Positions 11,737 through 22,289 of a stretch of 60,000 bases of DNA are shown here, in pieces (position 1 is the stretch's first letter; each line of letters begins with the position of its first letter). Both the position numbers and the translations under genes were made by a program. The stretch is from Tubulanus polymorphus (Eukaryota; Nemertea; Palaeonemertea; Tubulaniformes; Tubulanidae), in contig NC_134031.1 of assembly GCF_964204645.1 (NCBI RefSeq), forward strand, positions 2,093,001-2,153,000. Direction: 5' to 3'. Below the pieces are notes generated by a model that made no database searches, was not told the DNA's origin, and saw only the letters and a program-made list of their open reading frames with translations.

Positions 11737-12010
11737 GATTAGGCTGATTCGGGCACAGAAAACTGACTTGAAAGTTTGTTGACGCCTTGGGAAATAACGC
11801 ATGTATTGCTAAATATTGTTGACAATAAATAATTTGATATTAATTATATCATATCAAAATCAATTAAGTAATTTTGGATTTGAATGCTTATCCTCTCAAC
11901 AAGAGTTACGAAATATATTCAACTACAAAATAAACGCCAAAATTCACAATTTTAATTGTTATGTTGAGACGCCAATATTGATTACGACTCACGCAGTAAC
12001 CTTTAAATAA
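11737..12010. repeat. Dispersed repeat, family D copy 1
   Basis: It shares ordered blocks with 31205-31960: CTTGAAAGTT.GTTGACGCCTTGG.AAATAAC at the left, and ACAAAATAAACGCCAAAATTCACAAT, then GAGACGCCAATATTGATTACG at the right. The right-hand block also occurs near 44890 and, inverted, near 51740 and 51895. There is no coding capacity. The class of element is unknown. Confidence 0.55.
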
Positions 12011-12138
12011 CGAGGTATCAATGTAAACAAACATTTAAGTAACGGTTTTTACCGCGCTGAAAAAAAAATTCCATTCAATTATATGCCGGGGCAAAAAGAA
12101 TATATCATTTAGTTAAACAATCACAGCGCAAAAACTCA

Positions 12139-12236
12139 GGACCCAGTTCCACAGTTGCGAGTCATTGTTACTCACAGTTAAAATCAATTAGTTTTCAATG
12201 AGTCAAATCTTAACTCGGAACTGTGGAACTAGGTCC
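12139..12236. mobile_element. MITE-like palindromic element, family B copy 2
   Basis: GGACCCAGTTCCACAGTTGCGAGT on the left mirrors AACTCGGAACTGTGGAACTAGGTCC on the right. The centre has TTTTCAATGAGTCAAATCTTAAC as in the 2537 copy. About 98 bp, non-coding. Confidence 0.78.
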
Positions 12237-12297
12237 TAGGAGTTTATTAGTTAAAATATTGAAGGCAGGGTCAAATGACTTGTCATACGGATAAAGC

Positions 12298-12430
12298 TCC
12301 ACGTGGCCTTATTGGTCAGTTTTTGATGACGTTTATACAAAACGAATTGTTCATTCAAACCGAATAGCAGGAAGAGTCGTAGCGTGACACGTGACGTGTG
12401 TTGTAGTCAGTCGTCTGCGTATCGGAGATC
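12298..12430 (+). promoter_or_regulatory. Promoter-like cluster: E-box, CCAAT, CRE-like sites
   Basis: Within 130 bp there is CACGTGG (12300), an inverted CCAAT box ATTGG (12311), GATGACGT (12326), CACGTGACGTG (12388) that merges an E-box and a CRE half-site, and an initiator-like TCAGT at 12407. The density of bZIP/bHLH-type sites beside a CG-richer 5'-UTR-like stretch is suggestive of a TATA-less promoter. No first exon with a coding start could be tied to it, so the assignment is inference. Confidence 0.25.
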
Positions 12431-12439
12431 AATGCCACC

Positions 12440-14640
12440 TGTCGACGATCTCAGACAACGACGATAGATTTCCTCTCAATCATCTCTTCCTCTCTGAATG
12501 AAAACGAAGCGAAGATATAGTGTCGTATAGAGCAAGCGGCGAATAATCGACGAATTTCGGATGATTCGCGCGTACTCTCGTAAAGTTCGAATTACCCGAG
12601 GATGTTTATGATTATCGTTTGAAAACTACGCGAAGTCGCGTCGCTTCAGGGAGTGGCGGTCGTCATACACGATATCTACACGTCGATTTATCGGTTATGT
12701 TTTAGTCTACGCGATGATAAACGCGCGAAAAGATATCTTAGTAACTTTCCGACATAAAACAGAAGGAAAATCGTTGCCCGACTCCAGGGGCGAGGTTTAA
12801 AGGTTTTCAACCTTAACAATCCTGATAACTTCTGCGATGTTTAGATTTTATGATAACCCCCGAAGTTAAATCGGGCCACCTCAGTCAGGTGGTTCTCGAA
12901 ATGCGAATAGATTAAAATAGAACGAAATAACCTGTTTGGAGACTATTTAGGTAACATTTCAGGGCCTCTTCGGCTATATTTGTTCACAACTTTCATCTAA
13001 GAAAACCACTCAGACCATAAAGGATTCAACAAACTAACAAAAGCCGAACCCAGTTTCGGTTCCGCAGATGTTAGTAAGATTATACACCACCTCATCTTCA
13101 AATTAGAATTGAGCAAGATTATATATTCAATTCTAAGATCGGCCAATGCCCCAGTGGCAAACAGAGCTATGCAACTTGTGATTCCTAGAGTAAAGAGAAA
13201 TCTGAGATACAAGGAAGCACTTGTATCGTGGGAAAGAACAAGTCTTATATTCTTGTATTAAATTTCGGCTTTCGTTCGTCGAACACGAATATTGCATTAA
13301 AACAATATGTCGTCGTTTCGAAAATAAACCGTCGTCGTTTCGTAATCGGAACGATATTCTCGGCGCCTACTCATTCAAACCATTTGTGGATCCGCCCGGA
13401 ATTCTAGGCCGTCGGCGTCAGACTCATGAGTTCGACGAAGAAAAATATCATCAGAAGAAAATTCTATGGTTTTCAAACCGATACACACTCTCACTGAAAG
13501 ATCTTGGAGCATGGTTTGAGTCATTGACAAATATTAGTCTAAAACGGGACTAAATGCTGATTATTTGGAGCGAAAACAACCTTGGTGAACGATGTGAGGC
13601 CGAGTACCCCCTTGCTCGGTGTCTCAAATCCAGAACAACCGGTTTCTGGGTCAAGCTGTGCGTATTGCTAATAACGCGAAGTAATATGGGAAGAGAATAT
13701 CGTATATTTCGCGTCGTGAATCGTCTATTCCTTTTTCTTCCGCGAAACAAAAGAGAGCTGTCTAATTAAACACTCAACCACATCGCGTGCACACTTCACT
13801 CGCCACTGGTGACGACGCACACCTTTTAATTGTTCGCACACTTCAAGAAACCTCTCCTCAAAAATGTAGTGCGTTCAACACTACAAGACAATATTCAAAA
13901 CTGTCTCACCTGCCACTTAGATAGTGCTGAGAACTGTATATGAATGAGCTGAGGAACCAATTATCGGTAAGAATGGCGCGTATGAAGTGTTTTCTCAATA
14001 CAACTCGAAGACATATTTTTCGCGTTCGTTTCAGCATCTTGTTTGGTGACAAGTGGAGGAAATGTTTTACGAAAACTCTCCACGAAAGTTATCGTCACCT
14101 CGCCGATAGATACACGTGTAACATCAAAATACAGCAGGAGTAGAGCCGTGTAGATCGGGGTCCGTTTGAAAGAACGACTCGAATATAGCTTTATGTCAAA
14201 GTATTATAACGTTTTCATCAACGATATTAAACCTCAATTCGTTATGATGCCAAACGGGTCCTAGGACCCGAGTTATACGTTAGTTAAGAGTCAAATAAAC
14301 AAACAAAAACGATATTAGCTCATCATTTAAAGGGTCCTTGTCAATTAGCATCATATTTGATAGACATGCACTAACCTAACCCCAACCGGTAAACCAGTAT
14401 ATTCTAGTCGTTATTTTCATGGCCTCTCCGGCTATAAAGTTCCAATCTACCCCTTATAAAGTTCCAATTTACCTTTTATTTCGATCGTAAAAATCCCAAA
14501 ATAAAATTAATCAAATCCTATGCATAACAAGCAATCGATGCTATTCGTTTGTCGATGCGGTATAAATAGGTTGTATATTATACGCTGTATATTTTGCTAT
14601 TTTGAAAACCCATTAAACGACTGAAGAAGTGACAGTGAGA
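12440..14640. other. Non-genic DNA with ambiguous open frames
   Basis: At 13002-13261 both strands stay open for over 70 codons in complementary frames. Neither has an ATG at its start, and I cannot tell which, if either, is an exon. The plus frame at 13221-13553 (TTG start) contains FKPFVDPPGILGRRR, which looks like an amidation plus tribasic cleavage site, but there is no signal peptide or splice support. GGCCTCTCCGGCTATAAAG near 14419 and GGCCTCTTCGGCTATA near 12962 are a short dispersed match. Confidence 0.4.
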
Positions 14641-14643
14641 TTA

Positions 14644-14709
14644 GTGCATTCACCGGGATTCGAACCCGGGTCTCGTGCATATAATGTAACCAACTAACAT
14701 ATTCGGTTG
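14644..14709 (-). repeat. tRNA-derived SINE head lacking an anticodon arm
   Basis: On the minus strand a D-arm-like hairpin, ATGTTAGTTGGTTACAT (4-bp stem, canonical AGTTGGTTA loop), is followed after only about 13 nt by a perfect T-arm, CCGGG-TTCGAAT-CCCGG. There is no room for an anticodon stem-loop, and the flanks do not pair as an acceptor stem. A and B boxes for RNA polymerase III are therefore intact while the tRNA fold is not. This is the usual state of a tRNA-derived SINE promoter. Confidence 0.5.
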
Positions 14710-14719
14710 GATTATATAC

Positions 14720-15990
14720 AAGGTTGATTCAAAATAACTATATTTCTGGTGTGATATCTAATCGAAATTGACATTTACAAATACGAAATCTGTAAATCAA
14801 AGCCATAATATAATGATGTAACCTGAGATGTAACGGTTTGAAAAATGTTTGCGAAATAATTCGAAATATCACTTTGTTTACGAGTTGCGCGAACCTTCGA
14901 TTTTCTGTTTGAAATGTCGCCTCCCAATAATGATAGTTAATACCACCAGCTTCGCGCACACGAATATTCCGCCTTTGATTGATATATAGTGAAGTGTTGT
15001 TGTTAAAAGAAAAACCAGATTTTCCTTCGACTGAAACTCGCACGCGAAATAAAATCGAATTATCGATAAACACGAATCGTGTTGTTTCCGATAGAATTAC
15101 ATTGATATCGTTGGAGATGATGAATTTACGCGGGTTGATTTCACTGTGATCACCACATTATAACACGCGTGTTTACTGGAAGCCCCTGAAGCGGTGTTTG
15201 CCCTTCAATATAGAAAAAATGATTTCAAATACCCGTTGTCGAACCCCCTGAAGCAATATAGGCCGATCCTGTTCGATCACAACAGGATAATCGCAAATTT
15301 TGTTTATTCTATTTCTCAATTTTAAGACATTTCGCCTGATTCCGAAAGTAACTGGAATGAATTGGGCGCAATTTCTCCAGAAATACTCCACCGCCAATAT
15401 AGCACACCATCTAGCACTGCCATCTAAATCTCCTTATGACATCATAGAGTTTGTTGACTAGTGGGCGATTTGATGATATCATAGCGAACATAGGAAGCGG
15501 CCGTCTTTTGTGAAAAGTCTCAATGCAGGGTCGGGATGTGAAATGTAATGAATTCGACGAATGGCATCATTATTATTCCCACTAACGATGACTTAGATCA
15601 GTTCGGCTTTATCAATTAGCGATCGAGCTACGCTAGTCAACTTTCAGCTTGACCGGAAATGACGTGCGCGCTCAATCGCGGACACATCATTAACTATGAT
15701 TAGCGAATTGACCGATAATTAGTTTAGCCTTTATCCGATATGTTTGAAGTTTCGTCGTTTCCTGAAGGTAAACACAGACACGCGGCAGACGACACGGCAG
15801 AGCTTCCCAATTAATCAACTGTAATCAATGATCGTATCTTTGATGGTGACATGTGCGCGATGGTCATATCTATGAATGTATGATCAATACCGACCATTTA
15901 GCTGCAGGAACTTATTATCACTATAGGATCCGTTATTTCTCAGTAAAACACCACTAATTCCTCCCACCTTCTCTAACTCCATTCCTGATC
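14720..15990. other. Non-genic DNA
   Basis: No gene is supported. A 111-codon minus-strand frame at 14738-15073 has no recognisable domain or splice context. Confidence 0.45.
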
Positions 15991-15995
15991 TGTGC

Positions 15996-16337
15996 CAGAG
16001 GCGGATCCAGACCGTATTAGCCGTATTGCCCAATACGGTCTAGAATTTTTAAGTGCCCTTCGAAATTTCACCGGCAATATTTTTAAAGGCATTATTTCAG
16101 CAACCGCTAATTCCGTGTCCGGGTCGTTTATTCTGAATTGCTCTGAAGCCCTCTAAAAGCCTTTAAATGGTACCATATTATCAAAATTTTCTGGGGGAGG
16201 GCCCCCATACCCCCTTCGAAGGACTTCGCGCCTTCGGCACTCGCATTGACCTGGATACTGGGTGTGCCCTAAGATCAGAAAGGTGCCCTTAAATATCCTT
16301 CCAATACTGTCTACCCATCCCCCTGGATCCGCCCCTG
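15996..16337. mobile_element. MITE with CAGRGGCGGATCCAG termini and 5-bp TSD
   Basis: The left end CAGAGGCGGATCCAG (15996-16010) and right end CTGGATCCGCCCCTG (16323-16337) are 15-bp inverted repeats with one mismatch. Both are flanked immediately by TGTGC (15991-15995 and 16338-16342), a perfect 5-bp target-site duplication. The interior has TTTTCTGGGGGAGGGCCCCCATACCCCC, a subterminal motif I associate with widespread invertebrate non-autonomous DNA transposons. The minus-strand frame inside it is not a gene. The boundaries are well defined. Confidence 0.88.
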
Positions 16338-16439
16338 TGTGCATCTTCCTATTATTTTCCGTGTCCAACTCGGGTTTTTTTCCGATGGACTGAATAACTA
16401 ATAGTTTGTCGTTTTAAGAATCTCGTTCGTTACCTCTCC

Positions 16440-16620
16440 GATATTGAGAGAGAAAGAGAGAGAGGATGAAAGAGGGGAGGAGAGAAGTGCGAGAGATGGG
16501 AAAGGGAGGGGTGCAGGGGAAGAAAGTGCGGGAGACGGAGAGAAGGTAGTAAGAGTGAAAGCGGAGTTGGAGGAAGCGAGAGGTAGGGACTGAGAGGAAG
16601 CGAGAGGTAAGGACTGATAG
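16440..16620. repeat. Purine-rich GA/GGA low-complexity tract
   Basis: The plus strand is almost purely purine (GAGAGAGA, GGGAGG, GAGGAAGCGAGAGG units), ending with two copies of GGAAGCGAGAGGTARGGACTGA. Apparent Ser/Leu-rich minus-strand frames are artefacts of the repeat. Confidence 0.85.
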
Positions 16621-16639
16621 ACTATGACGTTCATGATAA

Positions 16640-17044
16640 AAAACGGAGGCTTTTTCTTTTTTCTCTGCTCAATAGAGGGCGCTGGCGTTTTATAAATTGG
16701 ACCGGGAAAGCTGTGCGTGGTTTACTCAATTGGATATTCACGCTTTACTCGTTGCGGTTATTATAGAATCGACGCCTGGACGAAAAAAATCCATAAAACA
16801 ACACGCAAACTGTTAATGACACTCTAACGATTAGACGCCAAACGCAAACGTTAGAACACTGCAGCGTTTTGTCCTCGTATCCGGTCGATCCGATGCGGTA
16901 CCCTTACGAAATTTGATATTTTCTTTTTGTTCGTAATCGCGTCGATTACGAAAGATTTCGATACGAATAAAGCTTTTAATTCAGCGCGGGATTCGTTCGT
17001 TTAGTGAACCATGTCTCGCCAGCAGTTACATCGATGAAACACAC
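16640..17044. other. Non-genic DNA
   Basis: A CG-moderate spacer between the purine tract and the next MITE. Nothing is recognised. Confidence 0.5.
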
Positions 17045-17313
17045 CAGGGGCGTAGCACAGTGAACCATCGGATAATTTGTCCTTATTAAATTTCATATTT
17101 GGGGCACCAAAATAAGCTTGAATATTAAAGAATAAAGGCCGTTTTTCCCTTCTAACCTTTTGAAAACTCGATATCCTTTAAGCATTTTTGGAATAGGTCC
17201 CAGACCTGGCCCTTACCAGCATCGTACTTTCGGCACCCTGAATTGAATTTCCATAATGACAGTTCCGCCTGCTCAAAACTGACCTCCCCCAGAAAATCCT
17301 GGCTATGCCCCTG
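17045..17313. mobile_element. MITE with CAGGGGCGTAGC termini
   Basis: It starts CAGGGGCGTAGCACAG and ends CCTGGCTATGCCCCTG, inverted repeats of about 15 bp with few mismatches. The flanks are CACAC and CGCAC, a 5-bp duplication with one change. The right subterminal sequence CCTCCCCCAGAAAATCC is the inverse of the TTTTCTGGGGGAGG motif in the 15996-16337 element, so the two belong to related families. A minus-strand frame running through it is not a gene. Confidence 0.8.
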
Positions 17314-17419
17314 CGCACTTATCTGAAAGATAACATCATCTTCAACGAAAACAAAAAACAAATAACGACGCAATTCTGGTTGCAAACGACACTTCGACGT
17401 AAGACACGCGACATAAGAC

Positions 17420-18098
17420 ACGAAATTTTACCGGTCCCGTGGTGCTAATTCGAATCGCATCAGGACCCGGCTCGACTGAAAGTAAGCTCGTATTAAACCG
17501 ACGTAAAATACTTTAATGTCAAATTAACTTTGCATATCGGATACATTAAATTGTTAAAACGTCGTTTTTGTTTGCGCCTGGGAAGAAGAGTGGGTTTTAT
17601 ATCCCTCGAACTCGATTCTTTTAGGCATAAGGAAATAAATGGACGAACTTTTATATTTTTCATGATTTGACTCCATTACTTGATATTTGGTATGAAAATC
17701 TAAAAGCCTTTATACTGCCGGGAACAAAACTACGGCGAAGTTGCTATTTGATTTATCGTAATAACCGCGCGTAAGTCGGCGGCGTAAGTAATTTTCCCAC
17801 TAGAAAAAAATGATAGTAAAAATTCAAATTGGCGTCACGTGCGTCGAGACTGGTGCGAGCTAATTTTTCGCCAAAATGGATCTCAATTCCGAGTTAGAAA
17901 GCTAGATAAAAACCTCGTGTACACAGACAGACGCACGCCGTGCCGAAGCCAAACGTCGAAAAACATCGAAGCGCAAAATGATTCCTGACATTCTGTTTCA
18001 ATTTGTCGAATCGCGCAATTCGAGAATAATCATACGAGAGAGTCGCCACTTCGTATGCGTGGACAAATTAGCGAACGGTCGTATATTTTCGCAGAGAG
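17420..18098. other. Non-genic DNA
   Basis: AT-rich with no recognisable gene or repeat. Confidence 0.5.
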
Positions 18099-18180
18099 AG
18101 AGAGTGAGTGAGAGAGGGAGAGGGAGAGGGAGAGGGAGAGGAGAGAGGGAGGGAGGGAGGGAGGGAGGGAGGGAGGGAGG

Positions 18181-18256
<76 letters not shown>

Positions 18257-18345
18257 AGAGAGGGGGGGGATGGAGGGAAAGGGGGAGAGGGGGAGGGAGA
18301 GAGAGAGGAGAGAGGAAAGGAAGAGGAGAGAGAGAGAGTTAGAGA
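18099..18345. repeat. Compound (GGGA)n / (GA)n microsatellite
   Basis: GAGAGGGAGAGG leads to GGGA repeats (about 18143-18186), then a long pure GA run to about 18252, then mixed GGGA/GA to 18345. The Glu-Arg and Ser-Leu repeat frames on the two strands are artefacts. A homopurine-homopyrimidine mirror repeat of this length can adopt triplex (H-DNA) structure. Confidence 0.95.
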
Positions 18346-18349
18346 GAAT

Positions 18350-18945
18350 ATTCAATCACTATACGACAAAATGGTCATATAAAGCCAATAATTCCTATTT
18401 TATCGCCAGGGATTGCGCGCATACGTCCAATTAACCCAACAACTGACACCTGATGCGTATACGAAAAGGGAAAATGTCGATTTGTTGTTACTGATGTCGC
18501 ACCACTGAGGCGATGATTCATCTATACACGTGCGTATAAAAATATCTAGGTGTTTTCATACGCAACCAACGTGAAAAATGCAGACACTTTATGTCGAGAA
18601 GTCTGGGCCTCTCGGTGATGAGGTTGCGCGAAGAAGTAGAGAAAAATTGCAGGGTGCAGGGACCGTATTCACTAAGCACCGATGATAAACAAAACTCCAC
18701 CAGTTGATGATTTGACACATGACAAGATACGTAGCCTTACGGGTTTTTTCCTCATCGGTTTAGTGTGGTAACAATTAGTTATGAAAGAATGTCCAGGGCT
18801 GTGTGTTGCACACGATCATCAAAGGGATAAAAAGAGTATGTACAAGTACAGCTTTTTAAAAGTGAAAACCCATCATAAAATGAAAAAACTATGAGAGACT
18901 CTGACCGGACATTCCGATTCAAATCTAAGAGCCATTCTCAAAATT
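18350..18945. other. Non-genic DNA
   Basis: No gene or repeat is recognised. Confidence 0.5.
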
Positions 18946-18951
18946 GTTTAA

Positions 18952-19236
18952 ATGGCTCATAGCATTGAGTCGAAATATAGTTACAGTCCTTTACAGTTTC
19001 TTTTCATTTTATTGTTGTTTTTTCGCTTGACTGATATCAGTCAGTCACTTGCCTATGGACACCGTTCTGACTCAGTGATGCCACGTGTATATATCAAACT
19101 GTTACCACACCGAATAGAATCTTACGCGGTCACCGAGAAAACCTCGATCCGCCGAGAAATTAAATCATTACATCAAATATCAATTTCAAAATATTCTACC
19201 ACAAAAACGGTTGCGCGATTACGTGGAGTTCATTGA
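18952..19236 (+). CDS. Hypothetical 94-residue ORF with signal-like segment
   Basis: ATG at 18952 to TGA at 19234-19236. After a polar 13-residue start the frame has a hydrophobic core LQFLFILLLFFRL and a plausible cleavage context near SQSLA-YG. A basic, Ser/Thr-rich tail without cysteines follows. There is no TATA box, poly(A) signal or good splice site nearby, and the base before the start is not a favourable Kozak context. An ORF of this length is expected by chance in AT-rich DNA, so I rate it weak. Confidence 0.15.
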   Translation: MAHSIESKYSYSPLQFLFILLLFFRLTDISQSLAYGHRSDSVMPRVYIKLLPHRIESYAVTEKTSIRREIKSLHQISISKYSTTKTVARLRGVH

Positions 19237-19727
19237 ACGACTGGTTAGAATCGAATTCATACGGGTTTAAGATAAAAACTAGAATTCAATTGAATTGAAA
19301 CGTCGTCGATCTTCGAGCAGTTTCTCAGTCGTTGCACGGTTGGCGATACGAGCAGACGAATTGCCACCGACCAACCGAGCCGTAAACCAGATCACGAATT
19401 CCGAACGACATCGACGACGAATTATCAATCGTTTTGCCGACATAATTGGATGCATTTTTCAATCACGCGAAACTATTGAATTTCACTGAAATCTATTCTG
19501 CCTGTTAAATTGTGTTTTTAGATTTACAGTTTTTACTGTAACTGTATTTTACCGCGGGAGACAGTGTTGCCGTTGTCTGCGCGACGTTCCACTATAAACT
19601 CGTTCGGCGAAAATGTCATCACCCGTAAATTCAATTTATTTTTATCGACACGGGCGCAGCACATCTAAGGTGTAAGACTCCGAATTCTCGTATCGTATCA
19701 GGAGTTTCGAGAATTCGTAACATGTAA

Positions 19728-19827
19728 GAACCAGTTCCACAGTTCAGACATGACTCAGTTCAAAAACATTGATATTCTTTTTCAAATTGATTTAGCTCAC
19801 TTTTTACTAACAACTGTGAACTGATCC
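19728..19827. mobile_element. Diverged MITE-like element, family B copy 4
   Basis: Left CCAGTTCCACAGTTCAGACATGACTC and right ACAACTGTGAACTGATCC are imperfect inverted repeats around an AT-rich centre. It lies head-to-tail with, and one base from, the better-preserved copy at 19829-19938. Family B thus occurs here as a doublet. Confidence 0.6.
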
Positions 19828-19828
19828 A

Positions 19829-19938
19829 GGATCCAGTTCCACAGTTCTGAGTTAAGATTTGACTCTGGGTTAAAACATTGAAAATGAACTAACTTTAACT
19901 CAGAGTTAACTCTAACTCACAACTGTGGAACTGGGTCC
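19829..19938. mobile_element. MITE-like palindromic element, family B copy 3
   Basis: Ends GGATCCAGTTCCACAGTTCTGAG and CTCACAACTGTGGAACTGGGTCC. Internally GAGTTAAGATTTGACTCTGGGTTAA and TTAACTCAGAGTTAACTC oppose each other around CATTGAAAATGA. It is in the opposite orientation to the 2537 and 12139 copies. Confidence 0.78.
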
Positions 19939-19944
19939 AGGGGA

Positions 19945-21138
19945 CTTACAAACTTCGAGGTCTATCTAGGTCCGACCACCGAATATGGTTGTAGTCAAGT
20001 GGAAAAAAGCGCACGGCTGCCAGGCGTCTATTAGTCCGCAATCAATACATGTATAATGAAACGATTCTTTCTGATATTGAAGGAATGCCTGAAATTTACT
20101 CCTAAAAATGTATTTTAGTGTCGATGCTTTTTTATGTGCACGTGTTAATATGTCGTCGACCAATATCGTCGACGAAACGTGAAAAGGACATTTATGCGAA
20201 GTAAACCGATCATAGAACATAATAACCGTCTAACGATCAATGAAAGATGGCATTTTACAAGGAACGAACGACAGGTTCTAATATAAAAGCGATGACAAAA
20301 TTATATATATCGCAAAGATCGATGGTTGATTCTAGTGCCCGCGAGGTTTGTCGGGCTAAGATACGGCTGAATGTGTACAAACTCTTGAGTTCTATATAAA
20401 TCGTGTTTGCCGTGAAGTGAATTCCAATTCATATCATTCGGCTTTGAGAATAACACACCTCATGTCTTCACATTTATTTCGCTCGCTTATATTTTGCAGA
20501 TGTGTGTATATAAGATACTGTTGTAGGCCCTATATTTATTACAAAAACTCCTGAGTTCTAGGCATTGTGTTTACATCGGAAAGAATTTCGATTCGAGCGA
20601 CCGTCTATAAAAAATTATACACGCCTCATATCTCGAGATTTAATTTTCTCACTTATTTTGCCCGAATAAAGAGTTTATTTGAAAAATGTTTATGTATTTG
20701 CTGGTCAGGTGTGCGCGCGCACCGATTCTCTGGAATATTTCATTTTGAACCGGAAATAACACCCATCTCCTCGCAGTCAATGCCGGTGCGCGTAAAATGA
20801 AATATCTCTTTAGGAACCTTGACTCATCCGTACTGACTTACACTCTAGCCGTATCGTTTCTGTTTTCGCGCTTCTGATTGGTCGATAAGTGTCACGACGC
20901 CATCTGGTGCCTTGAGGAACCACGTGATGATGATATCGTCTGCCGATCGAACTGTCAATAATAAGCAGCCATTATGATTAATCATAATCTACGAATTATA
21001 GTAAATTTACATGATCTAACCAATCAAGGCGTTCGAGGTCGGTCGATCATATTCTGACGTGTTGTTCACGATATTTGTTGCTTAAACGATTTATCAATTA
21101 AAAATGCCTGATAATAATGTTGTAGTTATGACAGAGAT
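19945..21138. other. Non-genic DNA with a CCAAT/E-box patch
   Basis: Around 20876-20930 there is CTGATTGGTCG (inverted CCAAT) and CCACGTGATGATG (E-box/CRE-like), with another AACCAATCAAGG at about 21018. This could be regulatory, but no transcript can be attached. No gene is seen. Confidence 0.35.
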
Positions 21139-21205
21139 GGAGAGAACGAGAGAGAGAGAGAGAGAGAGAGAGGGGAGATAGAGAGGGGGAGAGAGGGAGA
21201 GAGAA
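21139..21205. repeat. (GA)n-rich tract
   Basis: GAGAACGAGAGAGAGAG continuing as GAGAGGGGAGATAGAGAGGGGGAGAGAGG. Simple repeat, non-coding. Confidence 0.9.
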
Positions 21206-21209
21206 CGGA

Positions 21210-21960
21210 AGAAATGGAGAAAATTTCGTAATCTTTGATCGATTTTATTTAGCGATGATTTCAAGACGTCACGATATTCGGATGTTTCCACACACGGAGT
21301 TTGATATTCCATCTGAGAGAATTGAATACAGAATGACTGATTAGACTTTTTCTCAGGTCAAAGAAAGTGCAACAGTTTCGCTACGGAATCTGTGTGTATT
21401 ATGATTTTCTGACCACGAATTCGATTGGTAAAAAAGATATCGGTATCCAATATGAATCTTTCATAAACCGCTGTCATGATTGATAATACGAACCGAGAAC
21501 CGAATCGATTCGGATACTTATTCCAACCGCTATAACGAATTAGAGAAATAGGGCTGGATTTCATTTCTTGTTTGAAAAGTTTCCACTCATACGAAAACTA
21601 CTTTACGAGAGCCGCGAACTTATGCGTATATCATAAGACGCTGCGACTGCTGGCATGTTTCTTCTACCCGCTTTCGATTAATATGATTCGTTCTAATATT
21701 TCCCTAATAACTCTCTCTTCGACGGCAAGACAGAGCGCTTAGCCCTCACACAACACATGCCGTTTCCCAAGCTAGAATATCTAAAAACTGCCAATAAAGA
21801 TCGCCACGTATGCCTTATTACTGGACGTCTGCGTTTTCAACAAGCACAACTCTGCATGTCTTCATTCACCAGACGAGGTTTTTTCTTGAGGCAATACAAA
21901 AAGTTTATTTCTATATGACGATTGCGCCATTGGAAATTCATACCACATTAGGTTGGCTGT
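21210..21960. other. Non-genic DNA
   Basis: A minus-strand ATG frame at 21358-21564 (68 codons) has no domain or splice support. Nothing else is recognised. Confidence 0.4.
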
Positions 21961-22189
21961 TTTATTTATTACAATAAATCTATTTACACATTCTTAATTA
22001 TTTAGAAATATGTTGAGAAATATCTTTAAGTCACCCTTACATACACCATCAGTGTTAAAAAAATCGCCTAGCTGCTTAAATCGGTTTTGTTTGAAGTCCC
22101 ATGGGATCGTCAGGCCATGTACTAAGCCAGTCTTTGAAAGTAGCGACTTGGTCACAGTTTGTCACAGTTCGTATCAATGTGAATATTCT
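21961..22189 (-). other. Possible 3'-terminal exon with poly(A) signals
   Basis: On the minus strand the frame from 22189 to TAA at 22076-22078 encodes 37 residues ending TFKDWLSTWPDDPMGLQTKPI, a composition unlike chance AT-rich translation. About 110 bp downstream lie overlapping AATAAA signals (21961-21970). An AAG acceptor could sit at about 22190, though its pyrimidine tract is poor. It may be the last exon of a host gene whose other exons I cannot find, or the end of a transposon. Plus-strand frames here (22010-22207, 22101-22283) are treated as shadows. Confidence 0.25.
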
Positions 22190-22289
22190 TCAGAATGTGT
22201 TCGTTAAACGTTACACAGCATCATCTGTTCGATTTGTTTTCAAAATTTGCTTTCTCTTATATAGTCGGGTGGCTTCGTTTTGATATCGG

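Noticed and set aside
12999-13261. Signal-peptide-like minus-strand ORF (LYLRFLFTLGITSCIALFATGALA)
   Set aside because: The apparent start is TTG and the frame continues upstream. The complementary plus-strand frame is equally open, so neither can be preferred.
13221-13553. Neuropeptide-like PPGILGRRR amidation site
   Set aside because: No ATG, no signal peptide and no repeated peptide. A single GRRR in a random frame is weak evidence.
16153-16368. Minus-strand ORF of 71 codons
   Set aside because: It lies almost entirely inside the CAGRGGCGGATCCAG MITE and ends across its boundary.
17978-18434. Glu/Arg and Ser/Leu repeat proteins
   Set aside because: They are translations of the (GA)n/(GGGA)n microsatellite in different frames and strands.
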